DNA of 64,000 nt from Halomarina halobia (GTDB lineage Archaea; Halobacteriota; Halobacteria; Halobacteriales; Haloarculaceae). A program made the translations under genes and the position numbers. This document shows, in pieces, positions 35,954 to 44,594 of this stretch. How positions within the stretch are numbered: the first letter of the stretch is position 1; every line of letters begins with the position of its first letter. The notes beneath the pieces are model-generated. The model was given only the letters and a program-made list of their open reading frames with translations, made no database searches and had not been told where the DNA came from. Location of the stretch: NCBI RefSeq assembly GCF_029338575.1, contig NZ_CP119993.1, positions 372,001 to 436,000 of the forward strand, in the 5' to 3' direction.

Positions 35954-36160
35954 TTACGGCGCGTCAGCGGGGAGTCTGCCGGTGTCACGCCACTGCCGGT
36001 AGGCGGTTTCGACGTGCCGCCAGTTGCCGTCGAACCGTTTGTAGTAGGTGTTGACGCTGTGGGCGCCGTCGCGCACGACGTCGTTGGCGCGCGGCAGTCG
36101 GCCGAGTTCGTCTTCGAGGCGCTTGAGGTCGATGAACAGGTCGAGCGTCGTCAGGGCCAT
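35954..36160 (-). CDS. small protein resembling homing-endonuclease-associated repeat
   Basis: A 68-residue protein: DLFIDLKRLEDELGRLPRANDVV, then VNTYYKRFDGNWRHVETAYR. The pattern G-x-P-t, S-x-n-t-Y, F-G-x-W resembles the HNH/homing-endonuclease-associated repeat that binds DNA. Known stand-alone copies occur in haloarchaea. It converges with the PadR gene. The ATG at 36160 is preferred to a GTG one codon upstream. Confidence 0.6.
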   Translation of the reverse strand: MALTTLDLFIDLKRLEDELGRLPRANDVVRDGAHSVNTYYKRFDGNWRHVETAYRQWRDTGRLPADAP

Positions 36161-36601
36161 CACGTACGTTCCAGACGGTGCGCCAGATGGATATACGTAG
36201 TGGCTACGTATAATGAACGATCCGGTGGTCGATATAAAATCTCCCGAGACGTTACGCGCTCGAAGAAGCGAGGTAGGGATCGCGTCGACGAATCCGCGCT
36301 ACTCGCGCCGAAGACGGCTAGCTGTAACGGTCTCGGATACCACTATCGCAGTCGGACGTGTTTTTTTATTACGTCCGACGCAGACTGTCGTTCGTCGGCC
36401 ACTCTCGACGGTCGAAGTCCGCGGGTCCGCACGTCCCTCTCGGAGACGTGGCGCGCGAACCGCGGCGGAGGCCGCACCACTCGAACACAGCATGCATCCA
36501 TCCCTCGACGGTGACGGTACGACGCTCGACACGAACCACCGCCGGGTCGACGGTGATCGACCGACGCGGTCGCGAACCCCCGGTAGCCGGCGTGGTCGGC
36601 C
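36161..36601. other. 440-bp intergenic region with T-tract inverted repeat
   Basis: A perfect 9-bp inverted repeat GTCGGACGT (36351-36359) / ACGTCCGAC (36371-36379) encloses GTTTTTTTATT. As RNA it is a stem with a U-rich loop; as DNA it is an operator around a TATA-like tract about 230 bp before the CoA-transferase gene. I see no gene in the stretch; the long frames here are shadows of the downstream gene. Confidence 0.5.
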
Positions 36602-38080
36602 ATGACCGGCGGGCGACCGCCCGACGCGGGCATCGTCACGCGACGGCTGTACGGCGACCTCCCGCTCGTCGACGCGGACGCCGCGGCAGCGCGGATCGCC
36701 GACGACGCAACGGTGCTCACCAGCGGCTTCGGGAGCGTCGGCTACCCGAAACTGGTACCGCTCGCCCTCGCCGACTCCGAACGGGACCTGTCGCTGACCG
36801 TCGTGAGCAGCGGCAACGTCGGCGACGAGATCGACGTCGCGCTCGTCAAATCGGGCGCCATCGCCCGGCGCTTCTCATACCAGTCGTCCGCCGTCGCCCG
36901 GGAGATGACGAACCGGCGCGACGTCGCGTTCAGCGACCGAAACGTCTCCTCCATCGGGGACGACGTCCAGTACGGCGGGATGGTCGATCCAGACGTCGCC
37001 GTCGTCGAGGCGGTCGCGGTCGGGGAGGACTGGTTCGTCCCCTCGACGTCGCTCGGACAGACGCCGGCGTTCGTCGAGGCCGCCGACGCGCTCGTCGTCG
37101 AACTGAACCGCGCCCAGCCCCTCGGACTCCAGGCGCTGCACGACGTCTACCGCCCCGAGGCTCCGCCGAACCGCACTCCCGTCCCGCTCACCGACCCCGG
37201 CGAGCGAATCGGCGACTCGTACGTGCGTTTCGACCCCGAGAAGCTCGTCGCGGTCGTGGAGACGGACCGCTCGGACTCGACGTACACCTTTCGGGAACCG
37301 ACGGACGACGATCTGGCCATCGCGGCCAACCTCGGAACGTTCCTCGCCGACGAGATGGAGCGCTCGGCGGTGTTCGACGACGATATCCACCTCCAGTTCG
37401 GCGTCGGCTCCCTCGGGAACGCGCTGATGGGGGAACTGAAGGACCTCGACTTCGGCGGCCGCGACGTCGTGTACTTCGGCGAACTCATCCAGGACGGGCT
37501 GTTCGACATGCTCGACGCCGGCCGGCTCGAATGCGCGAGCGCGACGTCGCTCGCGCTCACGACAGAGGGCCAGGAGCGCCTGTTCGCGGACGTCGAGCGC
37601 TACGCCGAGGACGTCGTCCTCCGGCCAGCCGACGTCTCGAACAACCCCGGCTTGATCGACCAGTTCGGCGTGGTCGGCGTCAACAGCGCCATCGAGTTCG
37701 ACATCTACGGCAACGTCAACTCGACGCACGTCGGCGGGGGGCGGATGATAAACGGCGTCGGCGGCTCCGCCGACTTCAACCGGAACTCCCTGGTCACCGT
37801 CTGCGCCCTCCCCTCGACGCTGCGCGGCGGCGACGTCTCGCGGGTCGTCCCGATGGCGTTCCACGTCGACCACACCGAACACGACGTGGACGTGTTCGTC
37901 ACCGAACAGGGCGTCGCCGACGTCCGGGGTCGCTCGCCGGTCGAGCGCGCGGAGCTGATCGTCGAGAACTGCGCCCATCCCGACTTCCGACCGGCGCTCC
38001 GGAGCTACCTCGACGACGTGAGAGAACGGGACGATCACATCCCCCACGACGTCCGGCGAGCCGCGGAGTGGTTCGAGTAG
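36602..38080 (+). CDS. acetyl-CoA hydrolase / succinyl-CoA:acetate CoA-transferase family
   Basis: A 492-residue family I CoA-transferase of the Cat1/Ach1 type. Landmarks are the glycine-rich TSGFGSVGYPKLVP, FGVGSLGNALMGELK, FGELIQDGLFDML with the catalytic Glu in the family position, and FDIYGNVNSTHVGGG followed by INGVGGSADFNRN. Such enzymes swap CoA between succinate, acetate or related acids, or hydrolyse acyl-CoA. It could activate an acid imported by the adjacent TRAP system. The C-termini of this gene and the TRAP operon converge. Confidence 0.88.
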   Translation: MTGGRPPDAGIVTRRLYGDLPLVDADAAAARIADDATVLTSGFGSVGYPKLVPLALADSERDLSLTVVSSGNVGDEIDVALVKSGAIARRFSYQSSAVAREMTNRRDVAFSDRNVSSIGDDVQYGGMVDPDVAVVEAVAVGEDWFVPSTSLGQTPAFVEAADALVVELNRAQPLGLQALHDVYRPEAPPNRTPVPLTDPGERIGDSYVRFDPEKLVAVVETDRSDSTYTFREPTDDDLAIAANLGTFLADEMERSAVFDDDIHLQFGVGSLGNALMGELKDLDFGGRDVVYFGELIQDGLFDMLDAGRLECASATSLALTTEGQERLFADVERYAEDVVLRPADVSNNPGLIDQFGVVGVNSAIEFDIYGNVNSTHVGGGRMINGVGGSADFNRNSLVTVCALPSTLRGGDVSRVVPMAFHVDHTEHDVDVFVTEQGVADVRGRSPVERAELIVENCAHPDFRPALRSYLDDVRERDDHIPHDVRRAAEWFE

Positions 38081-38101
38081 CGCGACCGGGGGATCCGGCG
38101 G

Positions 38102-38347
38102 CTACTGCGTCAGGAAGAGGAACGCCCAGTAGAGGTATCCGCCGGTGAGCACGACGGCGGTGAGCGCCTCCAGGAGGCCGACGTACGTGTCGCCGTAGGT
38201 CGCGCGGAACGCCTGGACCGCCTCCACGCGACGCCACGCGGGCAGCAACGGCTCCGGTACGAGTTCGCCCAGACCGCCGACGCTCTCCGTGTCGATCGCG
38301 TCCTCGGGGGCATCGCCGTCCGAACTCGTGGAATCGTCTCCATTCAT
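38102..38347 (-). CDS. small membrane protein coupled to the TRAP permease (81 aa)
   Basis: An acidic N-terminal half (MNGDDSTSSDGDAPEDAID) precedes a C-terminal hydrophobic helix (YVGLLEALTAVVLTGGYLYW). Its ATG at 38347 overlaps the TGA of the TRAP permease (38344-38346), so it is the third gene of that operon. TAXI-TRAP permeases of the fused type do not need a separate DctQ, so this may be an accessory subunit. The frame continues upstream for 480 codons inside the permease gene, but that part is an antisense-free shadow. Confidence 0.7.
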   Translation of the reverse strand: MNGDDSTSSDGDAPEDAIDTESVGGLGELVPEPLLPAWRRVEAVQAFRATYGDTYVGLLEALTAVVLTGGYLYWAFLFLTQ

Positions 38348-40335
38348 GGGATCACCTCCCCGAGGAGGGGGATCTCGAGGCCGCGAACCATCACCTTCTC
38401 GCCGACGAAGACGCCGGCGAACGCGAGGACGCCGGCGACCTTCGCCAGGGTACCGGGGTACACCATGACGAGGGTGCCCATCACCGCGAGTGCCGTCCGG
38501 AGCGCGACGCGTCGACCGGGTTGCATCTCGAACGGGTAGTTCAACCCGTAGATGACGGTGATACCGCCCAGCAGTACCAGCGTTCCGACGAGGACGGTCG
38601 TGGACCCGAGGCTGAAGGAGACGAGCGCCGGGTTGTAGATGAACGCGACGGGGAGGACGAACAGCGGCGCGGCGATCTTGATCGCCGCCCCGCACGTCCG
38701 CCAGAAGTTCGCCTCCGCGATGCCCGCCGCCACGACCGCGGCGGTCGCGACCGGCGGCGTGATGCCCGCCAGGATGGCGGCGTAGAACACCGTGTAGTGC
38801 GCCGTGATGGCGGACACCCCGAAGTCGGCGACGAACGTCGGCACGATGAGGATGGCGGCGATGACGTACGCCGCGACCGTCGGCATCCCGATACCCATGA
38901 GGATGGCGACGGCCATCCCGAGGAGCACGGCGAACAGCAGGACGCCGCCCGAGACGTTGATCAACATCAACGCGATCTTCGCCGGGACGCCGGTCGTCGA
39001 GAAGATGTTCACGACCCCGCTGATGACGACCAGGATGATGGCGATGGGGGCGAGGATGACGGCTCCGCGGCGGAACCCGTAAACCGTGTTGCGGAGTTGG
39101 GTTCCTACCTCCGCGCCCGCGTCCGTCACCGTCCCGTAGATCCCACGCTGTACGGCCGGCATCGCGACGCCGGTGAGCACCATCGCGACGACGGTGTACA
39201 GCGCGGACGTCATCACCGTGTACTGGGCGACGCCGAGCAGGTATACCAGGAGGCCGAACGGGACGCCGAACCGGACGGCCTCGAACAGCTTCTCGTTGGA
39301 CGAGAGCTCGTCGTCGAAGAACTCGGAGAACTCCATCCCCCGGCTGCTCCCGTCGCTGAGCGCCGTGTAGTGGACGGCGATGCCGATACAGGCCACGAGG
39401 ATCGCCGCCGGAACGAGACCGGCGACGACGATGCTGAGGTACGGAACGCCCAGGTACGACGCCATCACGAACGCCGACGCGCCCATGACCGGCGGCAACA
39501 CCTGCCCGGAGGTCGACGCGACGGCCTCGATGGCCGCCGCGCGGTGGCCGGCCATCCCGCTGTCCTTCATCGTCGGGATGGTGAACGACCCCGTCATGGC
39601 GGCGTTCGCGGTGTACGAACCGTTGATGGATCCGATGACGGCCGACGCCAGCACCGCCGTCTGGGCGACGCCGGACTCGACGTATCTCGCGGACACGATG
39701 GCGATTCGAAGGATCAGGTCGAACGCGCCGTACGCGAAGAGCAACCCCGCGTACAGGAGAAACGGGGCGATCCACGACGCGGTGATCTGCGTGAGCTGAC
39801 CGTAGAACCCGTAGAGGTCGGTGACCGTCGCCTGCAGGAGCGTCAGTTCCGTCATGCCGGCGTGGCCGAGGACGCCCGGCGCGTGATTGCCGTACACGGC
39901 GTACAGCAGCACGACCACGACGAGCCCGAGAAACAGGTTGCCGAACTCCCGCCAGGTGAGATACAGCAGCGAGACGATGATCAGCCGCGCGAGCATGTAC
40001 TCGTGTTCCAGGGCGAACCCCTGTCGGAGGAGGTAGACGGCCTCGAAGTTCAACGCGAAGTACGCGGACGCCGTGATGAGAACGAGCGAGGACGGCAACA
40101 GCACTGCGCCGTCTAGCCAGTCACCCTCCTCGATGGCCTCTCGCGTCTCGTTCAGGGCGTACACCGTCATGATGCCGCCGACGAAGACGGTGCCGTACCT
40201 GACGGGCGACCAGGTCTGGGTGTACGCCCAGCCGAGGACGATGCCCCAGAACGCGACGGCGGCACTCGTCACGGTGACGTCCAACCCCCGAAGCAGCCGC
40301 GACATCCGGGTACTCTGTTCCGTTCGTGGCGTCAT
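38344..40335 (-). CDS. TRAP transporter permease, 4TM/12TM fusion
   Basis: A 663-residue membrane protein of the fused type that partners TAXI binding proteins. It begins LLRGLDVTVTSAAVAFWGIVLGW, carries AVIGSINGSYTANAAMTGSFTIPTMKDSG and the ends AAILAGITPPVATAAVVAAGIAEANFW, which are the paired DctM-like re-entrant motifs. It starts 63 bp after the TAXI gene stop on the same strand. Substrate unknown; amino acids or dicarboxylates are usual for this class. Confidence 0.92.
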   Translation of the reverse strand: MTPRTEQSTRMSRLLRGLDVTVTSAAVAFWGIVLGWAYTQTWSPVRYGTVFVGGIMTVYALNETREAIEEGDWLDGAVLLPSSLVLITASAYFALNFEAVYLLRQGFALEHEYMLARLIIVSLLYLTWREFGNLFLGLVVVVLLYAVYGNHAPGVLGHAGMTELTLLQATVTDLYGFYGQLTQITASWIAPFLLYAGLLFAYGAFDLILRIAIVSARYVESGVAQTAVLASAVIGSINGSYTANAAMTGSFTIPTMKDSGMAGHRAAAIEAVASTSGQVLPPVMGASAFVMASYLGVPYLSIVVAGLVPAAILVACIGIAVHYTALSDGSSRGMEFSEFFDDELSSNEKLFEAVRFGVPFGLLVYLLGVAQYTVMTSALYTVVAMVLTGVAMPAVQRGIYGTVTDAGAEVGTQLRNTVYGFRRGAVILAPIAIILVVISGVVNIFSTTGVPAKIALMLINVSGGVLLFAVLLGMAVAILMGIGMPTVAAYVIAAILIVPTFVADFGVSAITAHYTVFYAAILAGITPPVATAAVVAAGIAEANFWRTCGAAIKIAAPLFVLPVAFIYNPALVSFSLGSTTVLVGTLVLLGGITVIYGLNYPFEMQPGRRVALRTALAVMGTLVMVYPGTLAKVAGVLAFAGVFVGEKVMVRGLEIPLLGEVIP

Positions 40336-40398
40336 AGCGATTGTGTCAGAGACATCTTATCTCTCGTTCGAGACGGGGGGGCCCGCCGCGCGGCGCGC

Positions 40399-41481
40399 TC
40401 ACTCGCCCTCCTGGAGGCTGTCGTCCCACGCGTCGTTGTCCCTGTAGTACTGCACCGCGCCGGGGTGCACCGGGATGCGTTCGCGGGCGGACCCGAGCAT
40501 GTCGCCGGTCGATTCGAAGTCGTTGAACTGCTCCTCCGCCTCGTTGACCGTGTCGTTGTGTTCGTCGACCACGCGGCAGAGTTCGTACACCGCGTCCGCG
40601 CTGGCCCCCGGGTTGAACGTGTAGTTGACCTGGAGGTCCCAGTGGAACACCTCGTCCGTACCGATGTCCTGCCCCATGTCCCACTCGCTGTACGCGGTTC
40701 TGCCGCTACCGGCACCGCCGTAGGACTCGGCGGACTCGATGAGCGCGTCGGTCGGTTCGACGTAGTGGACCTCGACGCGGGACGCGATCTCCCGCACCCA
40801 GCCGGTGTACCGGACGCCCGGAGTACCGTAGGCGATGGCCGCGTCGATGTTTCCCTCCTCCATCGCCCCCGGCGCGGAGTCGACGCCCATGTTCTGGATG
40901 TTCATCTGCTCGTAGACATCCGCCGTCGGATCCTGCGACCAGACGTCGAGCGTCGTCGCGCGCGTCGAGTAACCGGGTTCGGCCGGATAGACGTTCTTGC
41001 CGGCGAGGTCGTCGAACGTCTCGATCCCGGTACCGTCACGGGCGATGACGTAGATGCTGTAGGGGAACGCGTAGAACCCGTAGTAGGGAACCCGGTCGAC
41101 GCTCTGCTCCCCGAAGCGTCCGCGGCCGTCGAGCGCCTTCGTCAGCGAGTTGTTGTCCGTGATGCCCGCGTTGAACTGATCCTGGGCCATCCGGTAGATG
41201 GTACCGATGTATCCCGGGCTCTCGACGGTCGAGTACTCGAGGTCGTCGCTGTGCTGGCTGACGGCACGTTCGACGGCGAGGCCGACGTCCTTCGTTCCGC
41301 CGGCGGACGTCCCGACGCGGAGGGTCATGTCACCGCCGCTCCCGCCCCCGCCGCCGCTACCGGTGTCCGTAACGTTCGTGTCGGCATCACCGCCGCCGCC
41401 AGTACATCCGGCGAGACCGACGACGCCCGCCGTTACTGCTCCGGACAGGAACCGTCGTCGCCGCATTTCTTTCTCGACCAT
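40399..41481 (-). CDS. TAXI family TRAP substrate-binding lipoprotein
   Basis: A 360-residue binding protein with a Tat signal (RRRRFLSG) and lipobox to Cys26, then a Gly/Asp linker. LRVGTSAGGTKDVGLAVERAVSQH near the mature N-terminus, and AGITDNNSLTKAL, FDDLAGKNVYPAEPGYSTRATTL and MEEGNIDAAIAYGTPG are the TAXI pattern. It is first in the operon with the 4TM/12TM permease and the small 81-aa protein. Confidence 0.92.
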   Translation of the reverse strand: MVEKEMRRRRFLSGAVTAGVVGLAGCTGGGGDADTNVTDTGSGGGGGSGGDMTLRVGTSAGGTKDVGLAVERAVSQHSDDLEYSTVESPGYIGTIYRMAQDQFNAGITDNNSLTKALDGRGRFGEQSVDRVPYYGFYAFPYSIYVIARDGTGIETFDDLAGKNVYPAEPGYSTRATTLDVWSQDPTADVYEQMNIQNMGVDSAPGAMEEGNIDAAIAYGTPGVRYTGWVREIASRVEVHYVEPTDALIESAESYGGAGSGRTAYSEWDMGQDIGTDEVFHWDLQVNYTFNPGASADAVYELCRVVDEHNDTVNEAEEQFNDFESTGDMLGSARERIPVHPGAVQYYRDNDAWDDSLQEGE

Positions 41482-41850
41482 GGACGAGTATGGTGTTATG
41501 TGACATCCTATATCAACCTACCTCTACCATCCTGGAGGTAATTGGTAATATTTTAATAACGTTTTGTGTCTTCTGACAAATAAGTGACCACACTACCGGA
41601 CACCCGGCCCCGAAGAGCGCCGGTGAAGACGTTCTTCCGAACCCGGTGGGGGTACCGTCACGAATACACTGTCGACCGGTACGTCTCAAGGATCGGGCAC
41701 GTCACGTGCCGAATACTCTTTACCGACGTACAACCGTCAGTGTACTGCGACACTAACCATCCGCGGCTCTATCGGGATCGAGGCGGAGAGCCCGAGGCTC
41801 GGCTTCGGAACTGGTTCACGCCGACATCGATCAGACAGCCCGGGGGTGAG
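41482..41850. other. 370-bp region between the TAXI gene start and the LarA-like gene stop
   Basis: It holds the promoter of the TAXI operon (minus-strand TTGATATAGG, about 41505-41513). The long frame on the plus strand through here is an antisense shadow of the next gene. I see no other gene. Confidence 0.5.
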
Positions 41851-43149
41851 TTAGCGGCGCTCGAACGATCGGGTCCCGTCGTCGAAGAGCAGTTCCTCGC
41901 GGTCGAGGACGGTCGCCCCCTCCGGGAGTTCGTCCACGAGCGCCTCCGATACGCGTACTTCGACGAGGTCCTGGGTGTTCCTGATCCACGCGATCCGGGC
42001 GGTTTCGGGGTCGTATCCGCCGAGAGCGGACAGCGAGATTCGGATCGCGAGTTCGTCGTCCGGGGCGACCACGGGGAGTTTCGACTTCTCCAGCGACCCG
42101 CTCGTCAACGCGTTCGCGTACGTCTTCTGCAGGTCGAGCTGGTCGATGGCCGCCCGCCGCGTGACGTCCGCGAGCCCGATGCCGATCCCGTTCCCCTTCG
42201 TGCGCTCCGTGAGCCCCCGCACGTAGATCAGTTTGACGGCCGGCGTCTCGGGGTCGTCGGCGTTCAGGACGCGATATCGCCCGATGACGTTCGTGTCCAT
42301 CCCCGCTCCCGAGATCTCCTTGCCGAGTTCGTCGACGACGAGCAGGTCGACGTCGTCGACCGGGAGCGTCGCCATCTCGGCTCTGGCGCGTTCCAGCAGT
42401 TCGGGTTCGCGCTCGGTGAACGACGACGCCGGTATCGCCTCGATGTGGGCCGTCTCCTCGTGGAAGTTCTCGACGAGCGCGACACCGCCAACGACCGGCA
42501 CTGACTCCAGAACGGCCCCGAGCGCCGCGTCCAGCGTCTCGACGTAGCCCTCCGCGATCGCCGTCGAGTGGAACGCGTTCGCCCCCTGCTGTTTCCCGAG
42601 GCCGACGACCGTCATCTTACCCAGCCCGCTCTCGATCCTGCCCGTGAAATTCGTGTGAGGTTTGATCCGGTTCACGACCAGCACCGCGTCCGCATCGAGG
42701 GCGACCGTCGAGAAGTACACGGGGATCGACGTTCCCCCGACGTCCACGTCCGCCAGTCGCTCCACCTCCATCGCGGCGTCTATCGGCGCGCCGAGACGCG
42801 CCTCGGTGACGCCGAGTGCTTCCAGTACGTCCCGCTGTCCCTCGGGCGTCGCGCCCCCGTGGCTCCCCATCGCGGGGACGACGAGCGGCTCGAATCCCCG
42901 TTCGTCGAGGTACGACACGGTAGCTTCGACGATCGCACTGAGGTTGTGGATGCCACGGCTGCCGACGCCGACCGCGACCGTCGCGCCCGGGTCGAGGCCG
43001 TCGAACTCGAGACGGTCGAGTTCCGAGCGCGTCGTCGACACGGGGTCCGTGACGGTGTCCGCCGGCGGATCGTAGCGGACGCGTACGAAGGACGGAAGCG
43101 GTTGCGGCTCGATGAGCCGTTCGATCTCGGCTCGATCGGGGAACTCCAT
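41851..43149 (-). CDS. LarA/DUF2088-type lactate racemase domain protein
   Basis: A 432-residue protein of the LarA-like (DUF2088) family. Features are GVGSRGIHNL, VPAMGSHGGATPEGQ, the LNRIKPH-like VNRIKPHTNFTGRIESGLGKM with the Lys/His positions that hold the nickel-pincer cofactor in LarA, and GKQQGANAFHS. Many LarA homologues epimerise or dehydrate other 2-hydroxyacids. Beside a sugar-acid dehydratase and a TRAP system it is likely a hydroxy-acid catabolism enzyme. It is divergent from the mandelate racemase-family gene. No LarB/C/E cofactor genes are in the window. Confidence 0.85.
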   Translation of the reverse strand: MEFPDRAEIERLIEPQPLPSFVRVRYDPPADTVTDPVSTTRSELDRLEFDGLDPGATVAVGVGSRGIHNLSAIVEATVSYLDERGFEPLVVPAMGSHGGATPEGQRDVLEALGVTEARLGAPIDAAMEVERLADVDVGGTSIPVYFSTVALDADAVLVVNRIKPHTNFTGRIESGLGKMTVVGLGKQQGANAFHSTAIAEGYVETLDAALGAVLESVPVVGGVALVENFHEETAHIEAIPASSFTEREPELLERARAEMATLPVDDVDLLVVDELGKEISGAGMDTNVIGRYRVLNADDPETPAVKLIYVRGLTERTKGNGIGIGLADVTRRAAIDQLDLQKTYANALTSGSLEKSKLPVVAPDDELAIRISLSALGGYDPETARIAWIRNTQDLVEVRVSEALVDELPEGATVLDREELLFDDGTRSFERR

Positions 43150-43245
43150 GTCCCCCTAAGACGCGTGCACACACAGTAAGCCGCGCTCGCCGGAAAGCGT
43201 TGCCCGTACAGGCCCGCTTAACTCCGCCTGCTTCGCCGTTCCGGC

Positions 43246-43380
43246 ATGGAGATCAGTGACGTAGCGCCGTATCCGACGTCGAGCGCGCTCGAGTCGCCGG
43301 CGTCGGATACCGACGCCGCACTCGCGGAACGGGACGACGTATCGCTCAACGAACGCCCCCTGCACGACTTCGAACGATGA
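43246..43380 (+). CDS. possible 44-aa leader protein coupled to the MR/MLE gene
   Basis: MEISDVAPYPTSSALESP... runs 44 residues and its TGA overlaps the ATG of the next gene (ATGA). The first residues resemble the N-terminus of enolase-superfamily enzymes (an xISDVxxYP start), so it may be a remnant of a duplicated or truncated relative, or a leader peptide. I cannot tell whether it is translated. Confidence 0.3.
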   Translation: MEISDVAPYPTSSALESPASDTDAALAERDDVSLNERPLHDFER

Positions 43381-44594
43381 GAGACTTCTCCGGCCAGACG
43401 ACGAACCGCGCCTCGGACCGGGACGTCGCGATCACCGATATCAGGACCTGCGTCGTCGAGGGGAACTTCGAGTGGAACCTCATCGAGGTCGAAACCGACG
43501 TCGGCGTGACCGGTATCGGGGAGTCCTACCGGGGGGGCGGCGTCCCGGAACTCGTCGAGTACACGAAGCGGTTTCTCGTCGGCGAGAACCCGCTCGACGT
43601 TGAACGCATCGTCCGATACGTCTTCCAGGAGATGTCCGGACACGGCGGGACGACCGGCAAGGTCGTCACCGCGGCCTCCGGCCTCGAGATCGCGCTCTGG
43701 GACGCCGCCGGGAAGATCCTCGGCCTCCCCGTCTACCAGCTCCTCGGGTCGAAGTACCGCGACGAGGTACGGGTCTACTGCGACTGCCACGCGGGCGAGG
43801 CGTACGCCGTCGAGGACGGGGCGACCGCCTACGCGGACGCGGCGGCCTACTCCCCCGAGGCGTACGCGGCGGAGGCGGCGCGCGTCACTGACATGGGATT
43901 CACCGCGCTGAAGTTCGACCTCGACCTCCCGGCGGACAACGATCCCGACCCGTTCAACGGCCGCCTCACCAACGCGGCCCTCGGGGAGAAGCGACGGATC
44001 GTCGAGGCCGTTCGCGAGGAGATCGGTTACGAGATCGACCTCGCCTTTGACTGTCACTGGGACTACACCGTCGAGAGCGCGAAGCGTCTCGCATACGAAC
44101 TGGAGGAGTTCAAGCTGATGTGGCTCGAAGACCTCATCCCCCCGGAGAACATGGACGCCCAGAAGGAGGTGACGGGTGCGACCCGAACGCCGATCGCGAC
44201 CGGCGAGAACCGCTTCCGCGTCTTCGAACTCACCGACCTCATCTACGACCACGGCGTGGACATCGTCACGCCCGACCCGACGACGGTCGGCGGGCTCGCC
44301 GAGACGATGCGGATCGCCGACCGCGCGGAGGAGAACTACATCCCGATGTCGCCCCACAACGTCTGCAGCCCGGTCGGCACGATGGCGTGCGTCCACCTGG
44401 GCGCGGCGGTACCGAACTTCGACCTGTTAGAGTTCCACGCCCTCGAGGTCGACTGGTGGGACGACCTCGTGACCGCCCAGGACCCGCTCATCCAAAACGG
44501 CTACATCGAGGTTCCCGAGGCCCCCGGTCTGGGGATCGAACTCGACTACGACGCCGTCGAGGAACACCGACTGGAGGGAACCGAGGGGTTCTGA
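43377..44594 (+). CDS. mandelate racemase/muconate lactonizing enzyme family dehydratase
   Basis: A 405-residue enolase-superfamily protein. Visible catalytic features are ALKFDLD (Lys-x-Asp at the end of the second strand), LAFDCHWDY and MWLEDLIPPENMD (metal-binding Asp and Glu), TGENRF (third metal ligand) and MSPHNVCSPVG with the catalytic His. The KxD and SPHN pattern is that of D-galactonate/sugar-acid dehydratases rather than muconate cycloisomerase. It probably dehydrates a sugar acid. It starts from an ATGA overlap with a possible 44-aa frame. Confidence 0.9.
   Translation: MRDFSGQTTNRASDRDVAITDIRTCVVEGNFEWNLIEVETDVGVTGIGESYRGGGVPELVEYTKRFLVGENPLDVERIVRYVFQEMSGHGGTTGKVVTAASGLEIALWDAAGKILGLPVYQLLGSKYRDEVRVYCDCHAGEAYAVEDGATAYADAAAYSPEAYAAEAARVTDMGFTALKFDLDLPADNDPDPFNGRLTNAALGEKRRIVEAVREEIGYEIDLAFDCHWDYTVESAKRLAYELEEFKLMWLEDLIPPENMDAQKEVTGATRTPIATGENRFRVFELTDLIYDHGVDIVTPDPTTVGGLAETMRIADRAEENYIPMSPHNVCSPVGTMACVHLGAAVPNFDLLEFHALEVDWWDDLVTAQDPLIQNGYIEVPEAPGLGIELDYDAVEEHRLEGTEGF

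Noticed and set aside
36358..38148. 596-aa plus-strand frame over the CoA-transferase
   Set aside because: Composition is almost all Arg, Pro, Gly and Ala; the CoA-transferase motifs are in the other frame.
38521..40116. 531-aa frame opposite the TRAP permease
   Set aside because: Asp/Arg/Glu/His repeats mirror the codons of hydrophobic residues on the real strand.
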